From the NCBI GenBank assembly GCA_026826555.1, contig JAKSZT010053928.1, forward strand, positions 1,264,629-1,328,628: a stretch of 64,000 nt of DNA. Reading direction: 5' to 3'. The stretch is from Tolypeutes matacus. Its lineage: Eukaryota; Chordata; Mammalia; Cingulata; Chlamyphoridae. The translations under genes were made by a program, and so were the position numbers. The notes under the pieces are model-generated. The model was not told where the DNA came from, made no database searches, and saw nothing but the letters and a program-made list of their open reading frames with translations. Positions 32,063-42,714 of the stretch are shown piece by piece. The number at the start of each line of letters is the position of its first letter. Within the stretch, counting starts at the first letter, position 1.

Positions 32063-32794
32063 ATCTTATTTTTTTATTGTAAACTATAGCAGGCATTTAA
32101 AAGAATGTATAACAATATACGTGTACAGCTTGAAGAAAAATAAAATGAATTCTCTGCATCTGGCCCTCAGGCTGAGAAGTAGAATGTTACAGTCTCCCAT
32201 AATACCCTAGGTGTCCCTCTCATCGTCAGGAACTATCCACAATTCTGAATGTTGTTAACCCTTCCCTTGTCTTTCTTATTTATTGTTAAACTCATTCATG
32301 TGGCCCTAAACGTGGCGTTGTTTAGTTTGGCCTGTTTTTAAACTTTACATAGATGAAAAATTGTACATGTTCTTTTGTGACTTGTTTCTTCTAATGTAAC
32401 ATTTTATTTTCGACATCTGACCATATTGACCTTTGTATGTGTAGTTCATTCCTTTTTACTGATGTGTCGTATTTCATTTTGAAAATATACACCATAACTT
32501 ATTTATCTAGTCTGTGGAATGCATTTAGGTTGTTTTCCGGTTTTAACTCTTAATAACAATGCTGCTATATGCATTTTTATACACGTCTCCTGGTGCACAT
32601 ATACAAGATTTCTCTAGGATATATACTCTGGATTGGGAACATTGGATCATAGAATATATGCACCTTCAGTTTGACTAGGTAATGCCAAAACTGTTTTCCA
32701 AAGCTATAGTTCCTATTTACATTCTCACCAGCAGAATATGAGCATTCACAATGGGGGGTGACCTCAGAAACAGTTGGTAATGATCATACTTCTT

Positions 32795-32844
32795 TTTTTT
32801 TTTTTTTACCAGGAGGTCCCAGGGATCGAACCTGGGTCCCTCCA
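32795..32844 (-). mobile_element. Severely 5'-truncated DAS-type SINE
   Basis: Only a T run plus ~35 bp with the B box (complement 'cccagggatcgaacctgggt'). A perfect 13-bp duplication gatcatacttctt at 32782-32794 and 32845-32857 proves it is a genuine short insertion. Confidence 0.88.
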
Positions 32845-33404
32845 GATCATACTTCTTAAGTCTGATATTTTGGAATGGTCTTTCATGGTTTTTACTTCTC
32901 TGATTTCCCATGAGATTGAACATCTTTTCACGTGTCTATGGGCTATTTGTGCCTCATTTTTCTATTTGGTTGTTTGTCATTCTTAATTGATTTATGGAAG
33001 TTTAAAAATATCTTTTGTATTCTCATACTTCCTTAGTTATATGTGTTGCAATGATCTCTGGGGCTTGTCTTTTTACGCTACAATGTCTTCTGATGAACAG
33101 AAGATCTACATCTTGATTTTAGTGTACTCAATATTTTCCTTTATAATTTGTACTTTTAATGTCTGGTTTAAGAACTCCTCTCCTAGTTTGAGATCATAAA
33201 GATGTTCTACTATATTATCTTCTAAAAGTTCTATAGTCTTGCTTTTCACATTTATGTCTTAAATCCACTTGGAACTGAATTTTGTTTATGGTGTGATGTA
33301 GGAGACTAGTTTAGTTTTCTTATATTGAAAACAAAACAAATTGTTCCAGCACTAGAAAAAAAATTCATCTTTTTCCTTCTGATCTGCATATATATATATT
33401 CCCC

Positions 33405-33628
33405 CTGCCCCTTAGAAACTGGGGCTGGGGATTGAACCCTGGACCTTGTATATGGGAAGCTGGCACTCAACCACTGAGTTGGTTTTTTCATTTGTTTGCT
33501 CCCCTGAGTTGGTTTTTTAATTTGTTTGCTTGTTTGTTTTTTTGTTTTTAGGAGGCACCAGGGATGGAACCAGGGACCTCTCATGTGGGCAGCGGGAGCT
33601 CAACAGCTTGTGCCACATCTGCTCCCTA
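33405..33628 (-). mobile_element. DAS-type dimeric SINE with internal duplication
   Basis: Units with B-box complements 'ggggattgaaccctggacct' and 'gatggaaccagggacctctc'. The linker phrase 'gagttggttttttcatttg' is duplicated (33476 and 33508 areas). Lies in the old L1. Confidence 0.82.
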
Positions 33629-34899
33629 TTGTGTCATTTTATGTGTGGGTTTGCTTCTGGGCTCTCTATGCTGTTCCATTGGTCTGAGTTTCTTTACCTT
33701 CCTCCCTTAAAAAAAAAATCATATTGTATATCTTTTCAGCAATTAAGCTCTTCTTTAATATTTTTCAATAACGTTTTATACTTTACTTTGAGGGATTCAG
33801 TTTGCATGTGTTTTATCTGGAATTTTTGCATCTCTGTTAATGAGTAAGATTGGTTTGTAATTCCTTTTTTTTTTGTAATGTAGAATTTTGGCACCAAGCT
33901 TATACTAGTGTCAGAAAATGAGTTGAGTAATGCCCTTTTTTTTCTTCTATGATCTGAAATAGTTTGTTTAAAATTGAAATTATTTGTTCTTGAATGGTTA
34001 GTAGAACTTGCCAGTAAAATCTCCTGGGCCTGACATTTTCTCTAGGGAAAGATTTTAAACTAATGATTAAATTTCTTTAATGATCAAAGGACCATTCAGG
34101 TTTAGATTTCTTGAATCAGTTTAAGTTTTATTTTATAGAGATCATTTCAGCTAAGTTTTCACATTTATTGGCTTAATGTTCTTAAATCTCTTAATTATTT
34201 AATGTCTATAGCATCTGGAATTGTCCTGTTTTAATTTCATATATTTATATAATATTTTCATTTCATATACCTATTATTTTAATTTTTAATATTTATTTTG
34301 GGGACTTACCTCTTGCTTTTTTTTTAAACAAATCGTTTTTATTGATACATATTAATAAAACATACAGTTCGACCAAAGTGTACAGTCAATGGTATTTGGT
34401 ATAATCACATAGTTGTACGTTCATCACTTCAATCATTATTAGAGCATTTTCATTATTTCAATAATAACTATAATAAACAAAAACCAGACAAACAAGAAAA
34501 TTCCTCACCTCTCATTCTCTCTCTGTTTCCCCTGCTGTACATAGTGTATCTATCTAAAGTGTATAATCAATGGCTTCTAGTATAATTCTAGTATAATCAC
34601 AATGTTGTACATTCATCATCTCAAAAACTTTAGAACAACTGCATTACTCCAAAAAGAAAGACTCCACCACCCTTTAACTTTCCTTACCCAGCCCTACATT
34701 ACCACTAATCTAATTTCGTCTGTATAAATTCATTTATATTTACATTTTATATAAATGGAATCATAGAATCTGTAGTACTCTCTGGTCTTCTCCACTTAGT
34801 ATAATGTGGTTTTTTTTTTTGTCTGATATTAACATTTTGTAATATTAATCTACATTTGTTCAGCTTCAAAGAAAAATGGTCTTATATATGTAATTTTAC

Positions 34900-36205
34900 C
34901 CATATTCATATTTCACATAATTTATTTATATTTCACATAATATATTTAGTTCATAATAGCGCAATCGTACAGTATTTGTCCTTTTGTGTCTGGCTTGTTT
35001 CACTTACCATAATGTCCTCCAGGCTCATCCATGTTGTCATATGTTCATGACTTCATTTCTTCTTACTGCTGCATAATAGTCTTTCATGTGAATACTCCAC
35101 AATTTGTTTATCCATTCATCAGTTGATGGACACCTGGGTTGTTTCAAACTTTTGGCTATCGTGAATAATGCTGCTTTGAACATCAGTGTGCAGATGTCTG
35201 TTCATGTCACTGCTCTCAGTTCTTCTGGGTATATTCCTAGTAATGGTATTGCCGGGTCCTATGGCAAGTCTGTATTCAACTTCCTTAGGAACTGCCAAAC
35301 AGTCCTCCACAGTGGCGGTACCATTCTACATTCCCATCAGTAGTGAATAAGCATTCCTATCTCTCCACATCCTCTCCAACATTTACAGTTTTCCAAGTTT
35401 TTAATAGCAGCCAGTCTAATAGGGGTGGAATGATATCTTATTGTAGTTTTTTTTTTTTTACTTTATGCCTTTTATTTTATTTTATTATTATTATTTTTTT
35501 ATTATGGGTAAAAATCAAAATTCTCACAATACATACAAACATTTGCAAAATGATATATAAATATATATGCATATATGTGTATTTGCTTACAAAAATGTTA
35601 TTTATATATATATATATATTGTAGTTTTGATTTGCATTTCCCTAATTGCTAGTGATGTTGAACATTTTTCCATGTGTTTGTTCACCATTTGTATTTCTTC
35701 TTTGGACAGTTGTCTTTTCAAGTATTTTGCTCATTTTTTAATTGGATAGTTTGTTTTTTTTATTGTTGAGTTGTATGATCTCCTTATATATCATGGATAT
35801 TAAACTCTTATCAGATATGAGATTGCTAGATGTTTTCTCCCATTGAGTTGGCTGCCTTTTCACCCTTTTGACAAAGTTTTTTGAGGTGCAAAAGTGTTAA
35901 ATATTGAGGAGGTCCCATTTATCTATTTTTCCTTTTGTTGCTAGTGCTTGGGGTGTAAGGTTTAAGAAACTACCACCTACCACAAGATCTTGAAGATGTT
36001 TTCTTACATTTTCTTCTGGAAGTTTTATGATTGTTGTTTTTATATTTAGGTCTTTGATCCATTTTGAGTTAAATTTTGTATAAGGTGTGAGATAGGGGTC
36101 TTCCTTCTTTCTTTTGGATATGGCTATCCAGTTCTCCCAGCACCATTTGTTGAAGAGACTGTTCTGGCCTATGTGGGTGGGCTTAACAGCCTTGTCAAAA
36201 ATCAC
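34900..36205 (-). pseudogene. L1 ORF2 C-terminal tail remnant (no RT or endonuclease)
   Basis: A frame at 35897-36205 reads from IFDKAVKPTHIGQNSL through the WCWENW motif to KIDKWDLLNI, the conserved region shortly before the L1 ORF2 C-terminus. Further pieces (e.g. GPGNTITRNIPRR and KFETTQVSIN at 35119-35310) follow in L1 order, with stops between. It begins immediately after the ORF1 stop at 36207, with no intergenic spacer or ORF2 N-terminal domain. Confidence 0.85.
35451..35616 (-). mobile_element. Short retro-insertion of unknown source
   Basis: A ~166-bp insert flanked by a perfect 12-bp duplication tattgtagtttt (35439-35450 and 35617-35628). It starts with T-rich sequence (an A tail on the minus strand) and ends in a (TA)n tract at 35602-35619. 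The body is AT-rich and matches nothing I know; it could be a truncated L1 or a transcript. Confidence 0.7.
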
Positions 36206-36206
36206 T

Positions 36207-37039
36207 TTACTGTAGATGTGGATACAGAATTCTTGGCCGGCAGTTTTTCTCTTTCAGTACCTTAAATATATCATACCACTTTCTTCTCTCTTCCATGGTT
36301 TCTGATGAGAGGTTGGCACTTAATCTTATTGAGGTTCCCTTGTATGTGATGCTTTGCTTTTCTCTTGCTGCTTTCAGAATCTTCTCTTTATCTCTGATAT
36401 TTGTCATTCTGAATAGAATGTGTCTTGGGGTAGGTCTGTTTGGATTTATTCTGTTTGGGGTGCATTGTTCTTGGATATTGATATTTATATCTTTCATAAG
36501 GGTTGGGAAGTTTTCAGTCATTATTTCCACAAATATTCTTACTGCCCCTTTTCCATTTTCTTCTCCTTTTGGGACAGTGATAATGTGTATGTTTTTGCAT
36601 TTTGTGTTGTCATGCAATTCCCCGAGACCCTATTCCATTTTTTCCATTCTCTTCTCTCTCTGTTCTCCTGTCTTTTCCGGTTCAGATGTTCTGTCTTCAA
36701 AATCACTACTTCTGCCTTTGAGCAATTCAAATCTGCTCTTATGTGCCTCTAATATATTTTTAATTTTATCCATTGTGTCTCTCATTCCCATAAGGTCTGT
36801 TACTTTTCTTTGCAGACTTTCAAATTGTTCTTTATGCTCAATCAGTGTCTTCTTAATATCCTTTATCTCTCTAGTCATATTTTCTTTCAATTCTTTAAAT
36901 TGATTTAGGAGAGTTGTATGATTATCATTGATTAATTGTCCTAAAGCCTGTATCTCTTCAGGATATTTTGTTCCTTTGGCTGGGCCATCTCTTCCTATTT
37001 CCTAGTATGGCTTGTAATTTTTTGCTGATGCCTAGTCAT
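36207..37039 (-). pseudogene. L1/HAL1 ORF1 (RNA-binding chaperone) remnant
   Basis: L1 ORF1p coats the element RNA as a coiled-coil trimer. Here the start codon is at 37039-37037; a heptad-rich coiled coil follows (36890-36633, e.g. MKENMTREIKDIKKTLIEH), then an RRM-like part and the C-terminal domain (PRHILFRMTNIRDKEKILKA, ..TMEERRKWYDIFKVLKEKN). It ends at ..RPRILYP, earlier than a standard ORF1p, at the junction with the ORF2 tail. Damage is light: an early stop near codon 15, a one-base shift near 36960, and one stop at 36630-36632 that looks like a Gln codon mutation. Confidence 0.88.
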
Positions 37040-37179
37040 CTGAATATGTTGGTGAATTTACTCTGAGGGCCAATTTCTCTCTCTTGCCTATTATTATTTT
37101 TCCAAAGCTCGTCTTTGATATTTGGCTCAACCTGTCTTAAGTCTTTAAAATTGCCCAGCTTACGTTATCAAACCATGCC

Positions 37180-37307
37180 GGGGGGGATGGATGTGGCTCA
37201 AATGGTTGGGCGTCAGTCTCCCATAGGGAGGGACCTGGGTACGATCCCTGGGACCTCCCGGTAAAAACAAAAACAAAAACAAAAACAAAAACAAAAACAA
37301 CAACAAA
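37180..37307 (+). mobile_element. Short DAS-type SINE with (AAAAAC)n tail
   Basis: Monomer: 'ggggatggatgtggctcaaa', B box 'gacctgggtacgatccctgg', then a 45-bp (AAAAAC)n tail. Duplication aaaccatgcc at 37170-37179 and 37308-37317. It lies in the 5' UTR of the HAL1-like element. Confidence 0.9.
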
Positions 37308-37884
37308 AAACCATGCCAGGGACTCACTAATGGGGCACAGATTTTCTTCCAGAAGTTAGAGAACAGAGAGACCCAATTGCAGTTTTTGTCCTTGCAATTT
37401 CCAGATCTTCCAGCAGATGATGCTCATCGGCTCACCTTTCCACAGAGGTGTATCTGTCTCAGTTTTCCTTTGTTTTGGTCTAGCCAGAGCTAAGATTTAC
37501 AGTGGGTGCCCCTGGCAAATTCACTGAAGAAAAGCCCCAAACTTCCCTTTCCTTTTCCCCTGTAACAGCTGACAGGGAGGAGGACATCTCCTTCCCTTTC
37601 AGTCAGCTGCAATGAGCCAGGGGTTTTACCCCAGCTTAATATCTTGGGGGTGGGGGAGGGGAGCCCTTCCCTGAGGCAGGGAGGTTTAGTAACTTACAGT
37701 TTGTTGTTTTGGGTTCTTCTCTCTCTGTCCCTTGCCTTCCTGGGAGTTGTGAAGCCCTGTTCTTGTCTGCTGACTCCCAAAGCAGGTCCCTTGGGCAGCT
37801 TTTGGCTTTTTCTCGGTTGTTTTTGTGAGATTGCTGAGGCTCACCTGCCTAATCTGATGCCATCTTCTCACAGTCCTCCTCTTG

Positions 37885-38206
37885 TTTCTTAATATTGTCA
37901 AAGATTTGTCAATTTTACTGGCTTTTTCAGAGAACCAATTTTTGGCTATTAAATCTTTCATTTTCTATTTCATTAATTTTTGTTCCCAACTTTATTATTC
38001 CAGTCCTTCTCCTTTCTTTGCGTTTATTCTATTGGTTTGTTTGTTTTTTTACTAACTTTTTAAGATGGATGCAGTTTTCATTTTTTTCTCCAACTTTTCT
38101 TCTTTTCTAAATTAAGCATTTAGGCCACACATTTTCCTCTAAGGCTTCATTAGTTTCATAACATAAGTTTTTCAATGTAGTATTTTCTTTGTATTCAGCT
38201 CTAAAA
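37885..38206 (-). mobile_element. Old L1, right part: ORF2 reverse transcriptase region (antisense)
   Basis: 'caaagatttgtcaattttac', 'tcagagaaccaatttttggc' and 'taagcatttaggccacacat' are antisense L1 ORF2 phrases that directly continue the left part ending at 34315, showing the HAL1-like element split one L1 copy. Confidence 0.75.
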
Positions 38207-38290
38207 TTTTTTTTTTAAGAGGTTACCAGAGATTGAACCCGGGCCCTTGTATGTGTGAAACAGGTACTGAGCTACAGCTGCTCCTTCAAA
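38207..38290 (-). mobile_element. DAS-type SINE fragment
   Basis: T run, then 'gagattgaacccgggccctt gtatgtgtgaaacaggtact gagctacagctgctcctt'-type sequence: a tRNA-like unit with decayed A box. Confidence 0.75.
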
Positions 38291-38520
38291 TGTTTTTTTT
38301 TTTTTTTAAGATATGTGCCTTCTATACTCTTTCCCCTGAATATAGGCAATGAAGAGATCCCAGGCTCAAGGGCTGGCAGAGCCATGAGATGGAGGGAGCT
38401 CCAGCTCCTGAGTTACTATAATCACAGACCGGAACAACCAAATTGGACTGTTACGTGGGAGAAAAAGAAATTTCCATTGTGTTTGAACCATTTTGTATTA
38501 TGTTTCCCTGTGACATAGCT
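38291..38520 (+). mobile_element. Ancient LTR-like repeat, 3' part
   Basis: 'gccatgagatggagggagct', 'cctgagttactataatcaca', 'ttgtgtttgaaccattttgt attatg..' and '..cttaccctatttaataca' follow the 3' end layout of an old MaLR-type or similar LTR. Family not settled. Preceded by a T run at 38294-38308. Confidence 0.4.
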
Positions 38521-38574
38521 TACCCTATTTAATACACACTCTCATTTTAAAAATCATTTTGTCTTTTTGACCTC

Positions 38575-41500
38575 CATTCTTTTAAATATATTTATTTTTA
38601 TTGTCGTAACAAATATATAACATAAAATTGCCATTTTTAACCATTTAAAAATTGCCATTAATAATGGTGTGCAACTACCACCACCATACATTACCAAAAC
38701 TTTTCCATCACTCAAAATAGAAACTCTGTATCCATTATTTACCCATTATCTCCATTTCTTCTGCCCCCTGTCTCTGTTAATCTCTAACCTATTTTCTGTC
38801 TTTGTGATTTTGCTTTTTCTAGAGATTTCATATAAGTGAAATCACACAATATTTGTCCTTTTGTATCTGGTGTATTTCACTCAAGATGATGTCTTCAAGG
38901 TTCATCCATGTTGTTGCATGTATCAGAACTTCTTCCTTTTTGTAGCTAAATGATTTTCCATTGTGTGTATATGTCACATTTTGTTTATCCATTCCTTTGT
39001 TGATGGATACTTGGGTTGCTTCCCTATTTTGGTTGTTGTGAATAATGTGATATGAACATTGGTATTCAAGTTTGAGTCCCCTGCTTTCAATTCTTTTGGA
39101 AATAAACATAGGAGTAGAAATGCTGGGTCAAATAGTAATTTTGTTTAACTATTGAAGAACACCAAATTGTTTTCCAAGTGGCTGCACCATTTTACAACTC
39201 ACCAGCAATGCTTGAGGGCTCCAGTGTCTCCACATCATTGCCAACACTTGTTATTTTCTGTTTTTGTTAATAATAGCCATCCTAGTGGGTGTGAAGTGGT
39301 ATCTTATTGTGGTTTTGATTTCCATTTCCCTATTGGCTAATGATTTTGAACATATTTTCATGTGCTTATCGGCCATTTGTATATCTTTGGAAAAATATTC
39401 ATTCAAGTATTTTTTCCTATTTTTAAATTGAGTCATCTTTTTGAGTTGAGTTGTAGTAATTTTTATATATTCTGGATGTTAAACCCTTATCAGATATATG
39501 ATTTGCAACTATTTTATCTCATCTAGTAGGTTGTCTTTTTACTTTCTTGATGTCTTCTAGATGTTTTAAAATTTTACATTTTGATGAAGTCCACTTTATT
39601 TTTTGCTTTTGTCACTTGCACTTTTGGTGTCATTGCAAATACAATGCAATGGAATCCATTGCCAACTATAAAGTAATGAAGATTTACCTATGTGTTTTTT
39701 CTAAGACTTCTACGGTTTTAGCTTTGCTATTTAGTTTTTGATCCATTTTGAGTTAATTTTTGCATATGGTGTGAGGTAGGGGTCTAATTGCATTCTTTTG
39801 CATATGGATATCCAGTTTTCCCACCATGAGTTGTTTAAGAGGTTATTGTTTCCCCATTGAGTGAAAAGTTTGACACTTGTTGAAAAGCAATTGACCAAAA
39901 ATGTGGGGTTTATTTTTGGAATCTCAGTTCTATTGCATTGGTCAATATGTCTGCCCTTAGGTCAGTATCACACAGTTTTGATTACTGTAGCTTTGTAGTA
40001 AATTTTGAAATCAGAAAGTTTTAGTCCTCTAACTTTGTTCTTCTTTTTCAAGGTTGTTTTGGTTATTTGGTTAATTCTTGCAATTCCATGAATTTGAAAA
40101 TTGGCTTCCATTTCTGCAAAAAGATTGCTGGAATTTTGATTGGGATTGTATTAAACCTGGAGATTGCTTTGGGTAGTATTGACATTTTATTAATAAGTCT
40201 TCCAAAACATGAACATGGGCTGTCTTTCCATTTATTTAGATCCTCTTTAGTTTCTTTTAGCAATGTATTATAGTTTTCAGTGTATAAGTCTTTTATATCC
40301 TTGGTTAAATTTTTTTTTTAAGATTTATTTTATTTATTTCTCCCCCCACCCCCAGTTGTTTACACTCACTGTCTGCTGTGTCACTAGCTGTTCGTTGCAT
40401 GCAATCTGTGTCTCCTCATCTTCTTTTTAAGAGGCCCTGGGACGAACCTGGGACCTCCCATTTAGGAGGGAGGTGCCCAATCACTTGAGCCACATCCTCT
40501 CCCTGCTTGTTGTATCTCTTGTTGTGTCTTCTTGTTGCATTATCTCGTTGCATCATGTTGCTACGCCAGCCTGTCATGTCAGCTTGCTGTCTTGCTTGTC
40601 TTCTTTAGGAGGTATTGGGAACTGAACCTAGTACCTCCCATGTGGTAGGTGGGCGCCCAGCTGCTTGAGCCACATCCACTTCCCTCCTTGGTTAAATTTA
40701 CTCTTAGATATTTTATTCTTTTAGATGTTCTTGTAATGGAATTGTTTTCTTGATTTGTTCATTGCTGATATATAAAAACAAACTGATTTTTGTGTTGATC
40801 TTATACCCTGCAACTTAGCTGAATTCATTGACTTTCATTCTTGATAATTTCTTCAATCTACCTTTTAGTTCACTAATTCTCTCTCTTATGCTGTGTCTTA
40901 TTGACTGTTAGATTTGTCTATTGAGTGTTTAATTTCAATTGTTACTTGCTTTTTATTTCTAGGATTAATCATGCTTTCAAGTTGTCTTTGATAATTAAAA
41001 TATCTGAAGTTTTTGGGTCAGATTTTCTGTCTTTTGTTTCTGCTGGCCTTGATTCCTTATATGGGTAGTAATTTTGATGCTGAGCTGCTCAGTTTTCCTT
41101 GGAAACTTATCCATGGAGATTCTTTGTGTTCTGTAATAAAAGAGGTGTCTATCACAAACGATTTGCATTTGCTTTTGTTAGGCACTTGGGGCATTACCAG
41201 TCCAGGACCACTTTACATAAAATTATTGACTTAAGTTTTTTTTTAAAGGCTCTTCAGAAGCGTGAATTTGTGTTGCAAACTTGTGTGAAGGCCAGTTTGT
41301 GGTTACAAATTCTCAAGGTATAATTCACTCCAATTCTGTTTATTGTGAAGTTTTGAGACTGTTAGTTTCCACACAGTCTCCTGAGGTGGGAGTTGTTGGT
41401 AGTTTATTTTAGTCCTCTCTTTCACTGGGTGTATCCTTTTGAGCCCCAGTTTCATGAAGGTTCTAACTCCAACTTGGGTGGTTGCTGGGCTTTGTGTTCT

Positions 41501-41720
41501 CTCTCCAGATCATGAAAATCTGCTCAAGTTCACCAGGTTCAGCAAATGCCCTAGGGTAAAACCAAGTTCAGCGCTGCCTTCCAATGTATTCCTTACACTT
41601 TTGCTGGCATATGGATGCATTCAAGAAGGTGTTTTTATATTTTATATAGCATTTTTAGTCATTACCAGGAAGGTGGGTCCTGACACCTAGTCTGATATTT
41701 GCCAGAAACTCTACTACCTT
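38575..41720 (-). mobile_element. Second L1-lineage element, probably HAL1-like (antisense)
   Basis: Minus-strand pieces include [20 protein letters not shown] (40063-40263, ORF2 thumb region), [20 protein letters not shown] (39251-39436) and the ORF2 end with 3' UTR (38575-39110). Going upstream past ~40850 the ORF2 reading stops and sequence resembling L1 5' leader/ORF1-type antisense ('cttttagttcactaattctc', 'gctgagctgctcagttttcc') follows to ~41720. The reverse transcriptase catalytic core and endonuclease are not seen. More decayed than the element at 34316-37877. A SINE is inserted at 40313-40685. Confidence 0.65.
40313..40685 (-). mobile_element. DAS-type dimeric SINE, full length
   Basis: Two tRNA-like halves (B-box complements 'gggacgaacctgggacctcc' and 'gggaactgaacctagtacct') with a linker rich in ttgttgcat. 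Perfect 14-bp duplication ccttggttaaattt at 40299-40312 and 40686-40699, inside the L1-lineage element. Confidence 0.93.
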
Positions 41721-41772
41721 TTTTCCAACTAGGATTAGCCAGATAAATCCTCACTTTCAATAAAGATTTGCT

Positions 41773-41960
41773 GGGAAGCGGCTGTGGCTCAATCAGTGGG
41801 GCTCCCGTTTACCATGTGGGGGGCCCCGGGTTCGGTTCCCAGGGCCTCCTGGTGAAGGCAAGCCCGCCCGCACGGCGTGGTTGGCTGACCCAGCGAGCAC
41901 AAGCAGCAAGGGGGGGGGATAAATGAAAAAATAAAAAAAAATTAAAAAAAAAAAAAAATA
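41773..41960 (+). mobile_element. DAS-type SINE, low divergence
   Basis: 'gggaagcggctgtggctcaa' (A box), 'ggccccgggttcggttccca' (B box), GC-rich body, then A-rich tail. Perfect 14-bp duplication aataaagatttgct at 41759-41772 and 41961-41974. Same young subfamily as 26030 and 49551. Confidence 0.94.
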
Positions 41961-42122
41961 AATAAAGATTTGCTTATTAATTATGGGTATGCGGAGGGTC
42001 TTGGTGGGAGGTTGAGTTTACACAATCATTGGCTCTCCATTATCTGAACTTCTGGGCCTAGCTGGCAAGCAGAAGAAAAGCAAAGACAATTCAGGGAGAG
42101 ATATGTTATCTCATAGGCTTTA

Positions 42123-42225
42123 TTTTTTTATTTTTATTTTTTTTACCGGGAGGTCCCGGGGATCGAACCCGGGTCCCTCCATATGGGAGACGGATGCCCA
42201 ACCAGTTGAGCCACATCCGACCCCC
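42123..42225 (-). mobile_element. DAS-type SINE monomer
   Basis: Clean tRNA-like unit (B-box complement 'ggggatcgaacccgggtccc', A-box complement 'ccagttgagccacatccgac') with T-rich tail at left. Perfect 14-bp duplication tctcataggcttta at 42109-42122 and 42226-42239. Confidence 0.94.
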
Positions 42226-42253
42226 TCTCATAGGCTTTAAGGGAAAGTGTGGA

Positions 42254-42338
42254 TTGGAGCAGGTTATGTATGGCTCAGTGATTGAGCACCTGCTTTGCAT
42301 GTATGAGGTCCTGGATTCAATTCATGGTACCTTCAAAA
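42254..42338 (+). mobile_element. tRNA-derived SINE monomer, divergent
   Basis: 'gtatggctcagtgattgagc' (A box), 'gaggtcctggattcaattca' (B box), 'ggtaccttcaaaaaa' end. Resembles the inner unit of DAS dimers and may be an older stand-alone form. Confidence 0.7.
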
Positions 42339-42479
42339 AATAGTGTGGAGAGAAAGGAAACTATGTATAACCTCTTGCTTAATAAATATTAAATCATTAG
42401 TACTCTACCTATGTTATCTCATTATAATACTCCTTTAAAGCAGGCATAGTTACAGATTATTTTACATATGCTATGACAG

Positions 42480-42610
42480 CTACTATTAATGTTTACTCAA
42501 TACTAGGTAATTGCCATGCATCTTTTCAATTAGAATCATTTTATAGATAAGTGGCTGAAGTTCAGAGAGTTACTAGCTCAATGTCACTCAGTAGCCACTG
42601 ATCAAATACC
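42480..42610 (-). mobile_element. MIR fragment, antisense
   Basis: 'tcattttatagataagtggc tgaagttcagagagttac' and 'caatgtcactcagtagccac' are antisense MIR core phrases, diverged. Confidence 0.55.
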
Positions 42611-42714
42611 CAGAGATTCCTTTTAGATTTATGGCAAGATAATGGCATTTGGTGTCCTATTTAAAATCATGCCTGTTTCACCTCCTCCCATACTCAACAG
42701 AACAGTTCTAAAGT

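Larger units (their letters stand above)
32064..34315 (-). mobile_element. Old L1, left part: 3' UTR and ORF2 3' half (antisense)
   Basis: Starts at a T-rich stretch (A tail) and runs through 'ttggcctgtttttaaacttt', 'ccagcagaatatgagcattc', 'tcttctgatgaacagaagat', 'gttccattggtctgagtttc' and 'cttgccagtaaaatctcctg' in antisense L1 order, from the 3' UTR up into the ORF2 reverse transcriptase region. Many stops. Two SINEs and a HAL1-like element have inserted in it; its continuation is at 37885-38206. Confidence 0.85.
34316..37877 (-). mobile_element. HAL1-like (half-L1) retrotransposon, near full length
   Basis: Minus-strand order: 5' UTR (37877-37040, starting ..gagaagatggcatcag..), ORF1 (37039-36207), then directly the ORF2 C-terminal tail (36205 to ~34900), 3' UTR and A tail (T run at 34316-34324). 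The ORF2 endonuclease and reverse transcriptase core are absent, so it could move only with help from an L1. Short repeats cctcttg at 34309-34315 and 37878-37884 flank it, and the old L1 resumes beyond both. Half-L1 elements are a known mammalian class; the family here is inferred. Interrupted by insertions at 35451-35616 and 37180-37307. Confidence 0.8.

Noticed and set aside
36295..36903. 202-codon plus-strand frame with hydrophobic, membrane-like composition
   Set aside because: It is the antisense shadow of the L1/HAL1 ORF1 coding sequence.
37262..37307. (AAAAAC)n microsatellite as an independent repeat
   Set aside because: It is the 3' tail of the SINE at 37180, inside its target duplication.
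41773..41860. tRNA gene-like A and B boxes
   Set aside because: Flanked by an A-rich tail and a 14-bp target duplication, so it is a SINE head, not a tRNA gene. The same holds for all other A/B-box pairs in the window.
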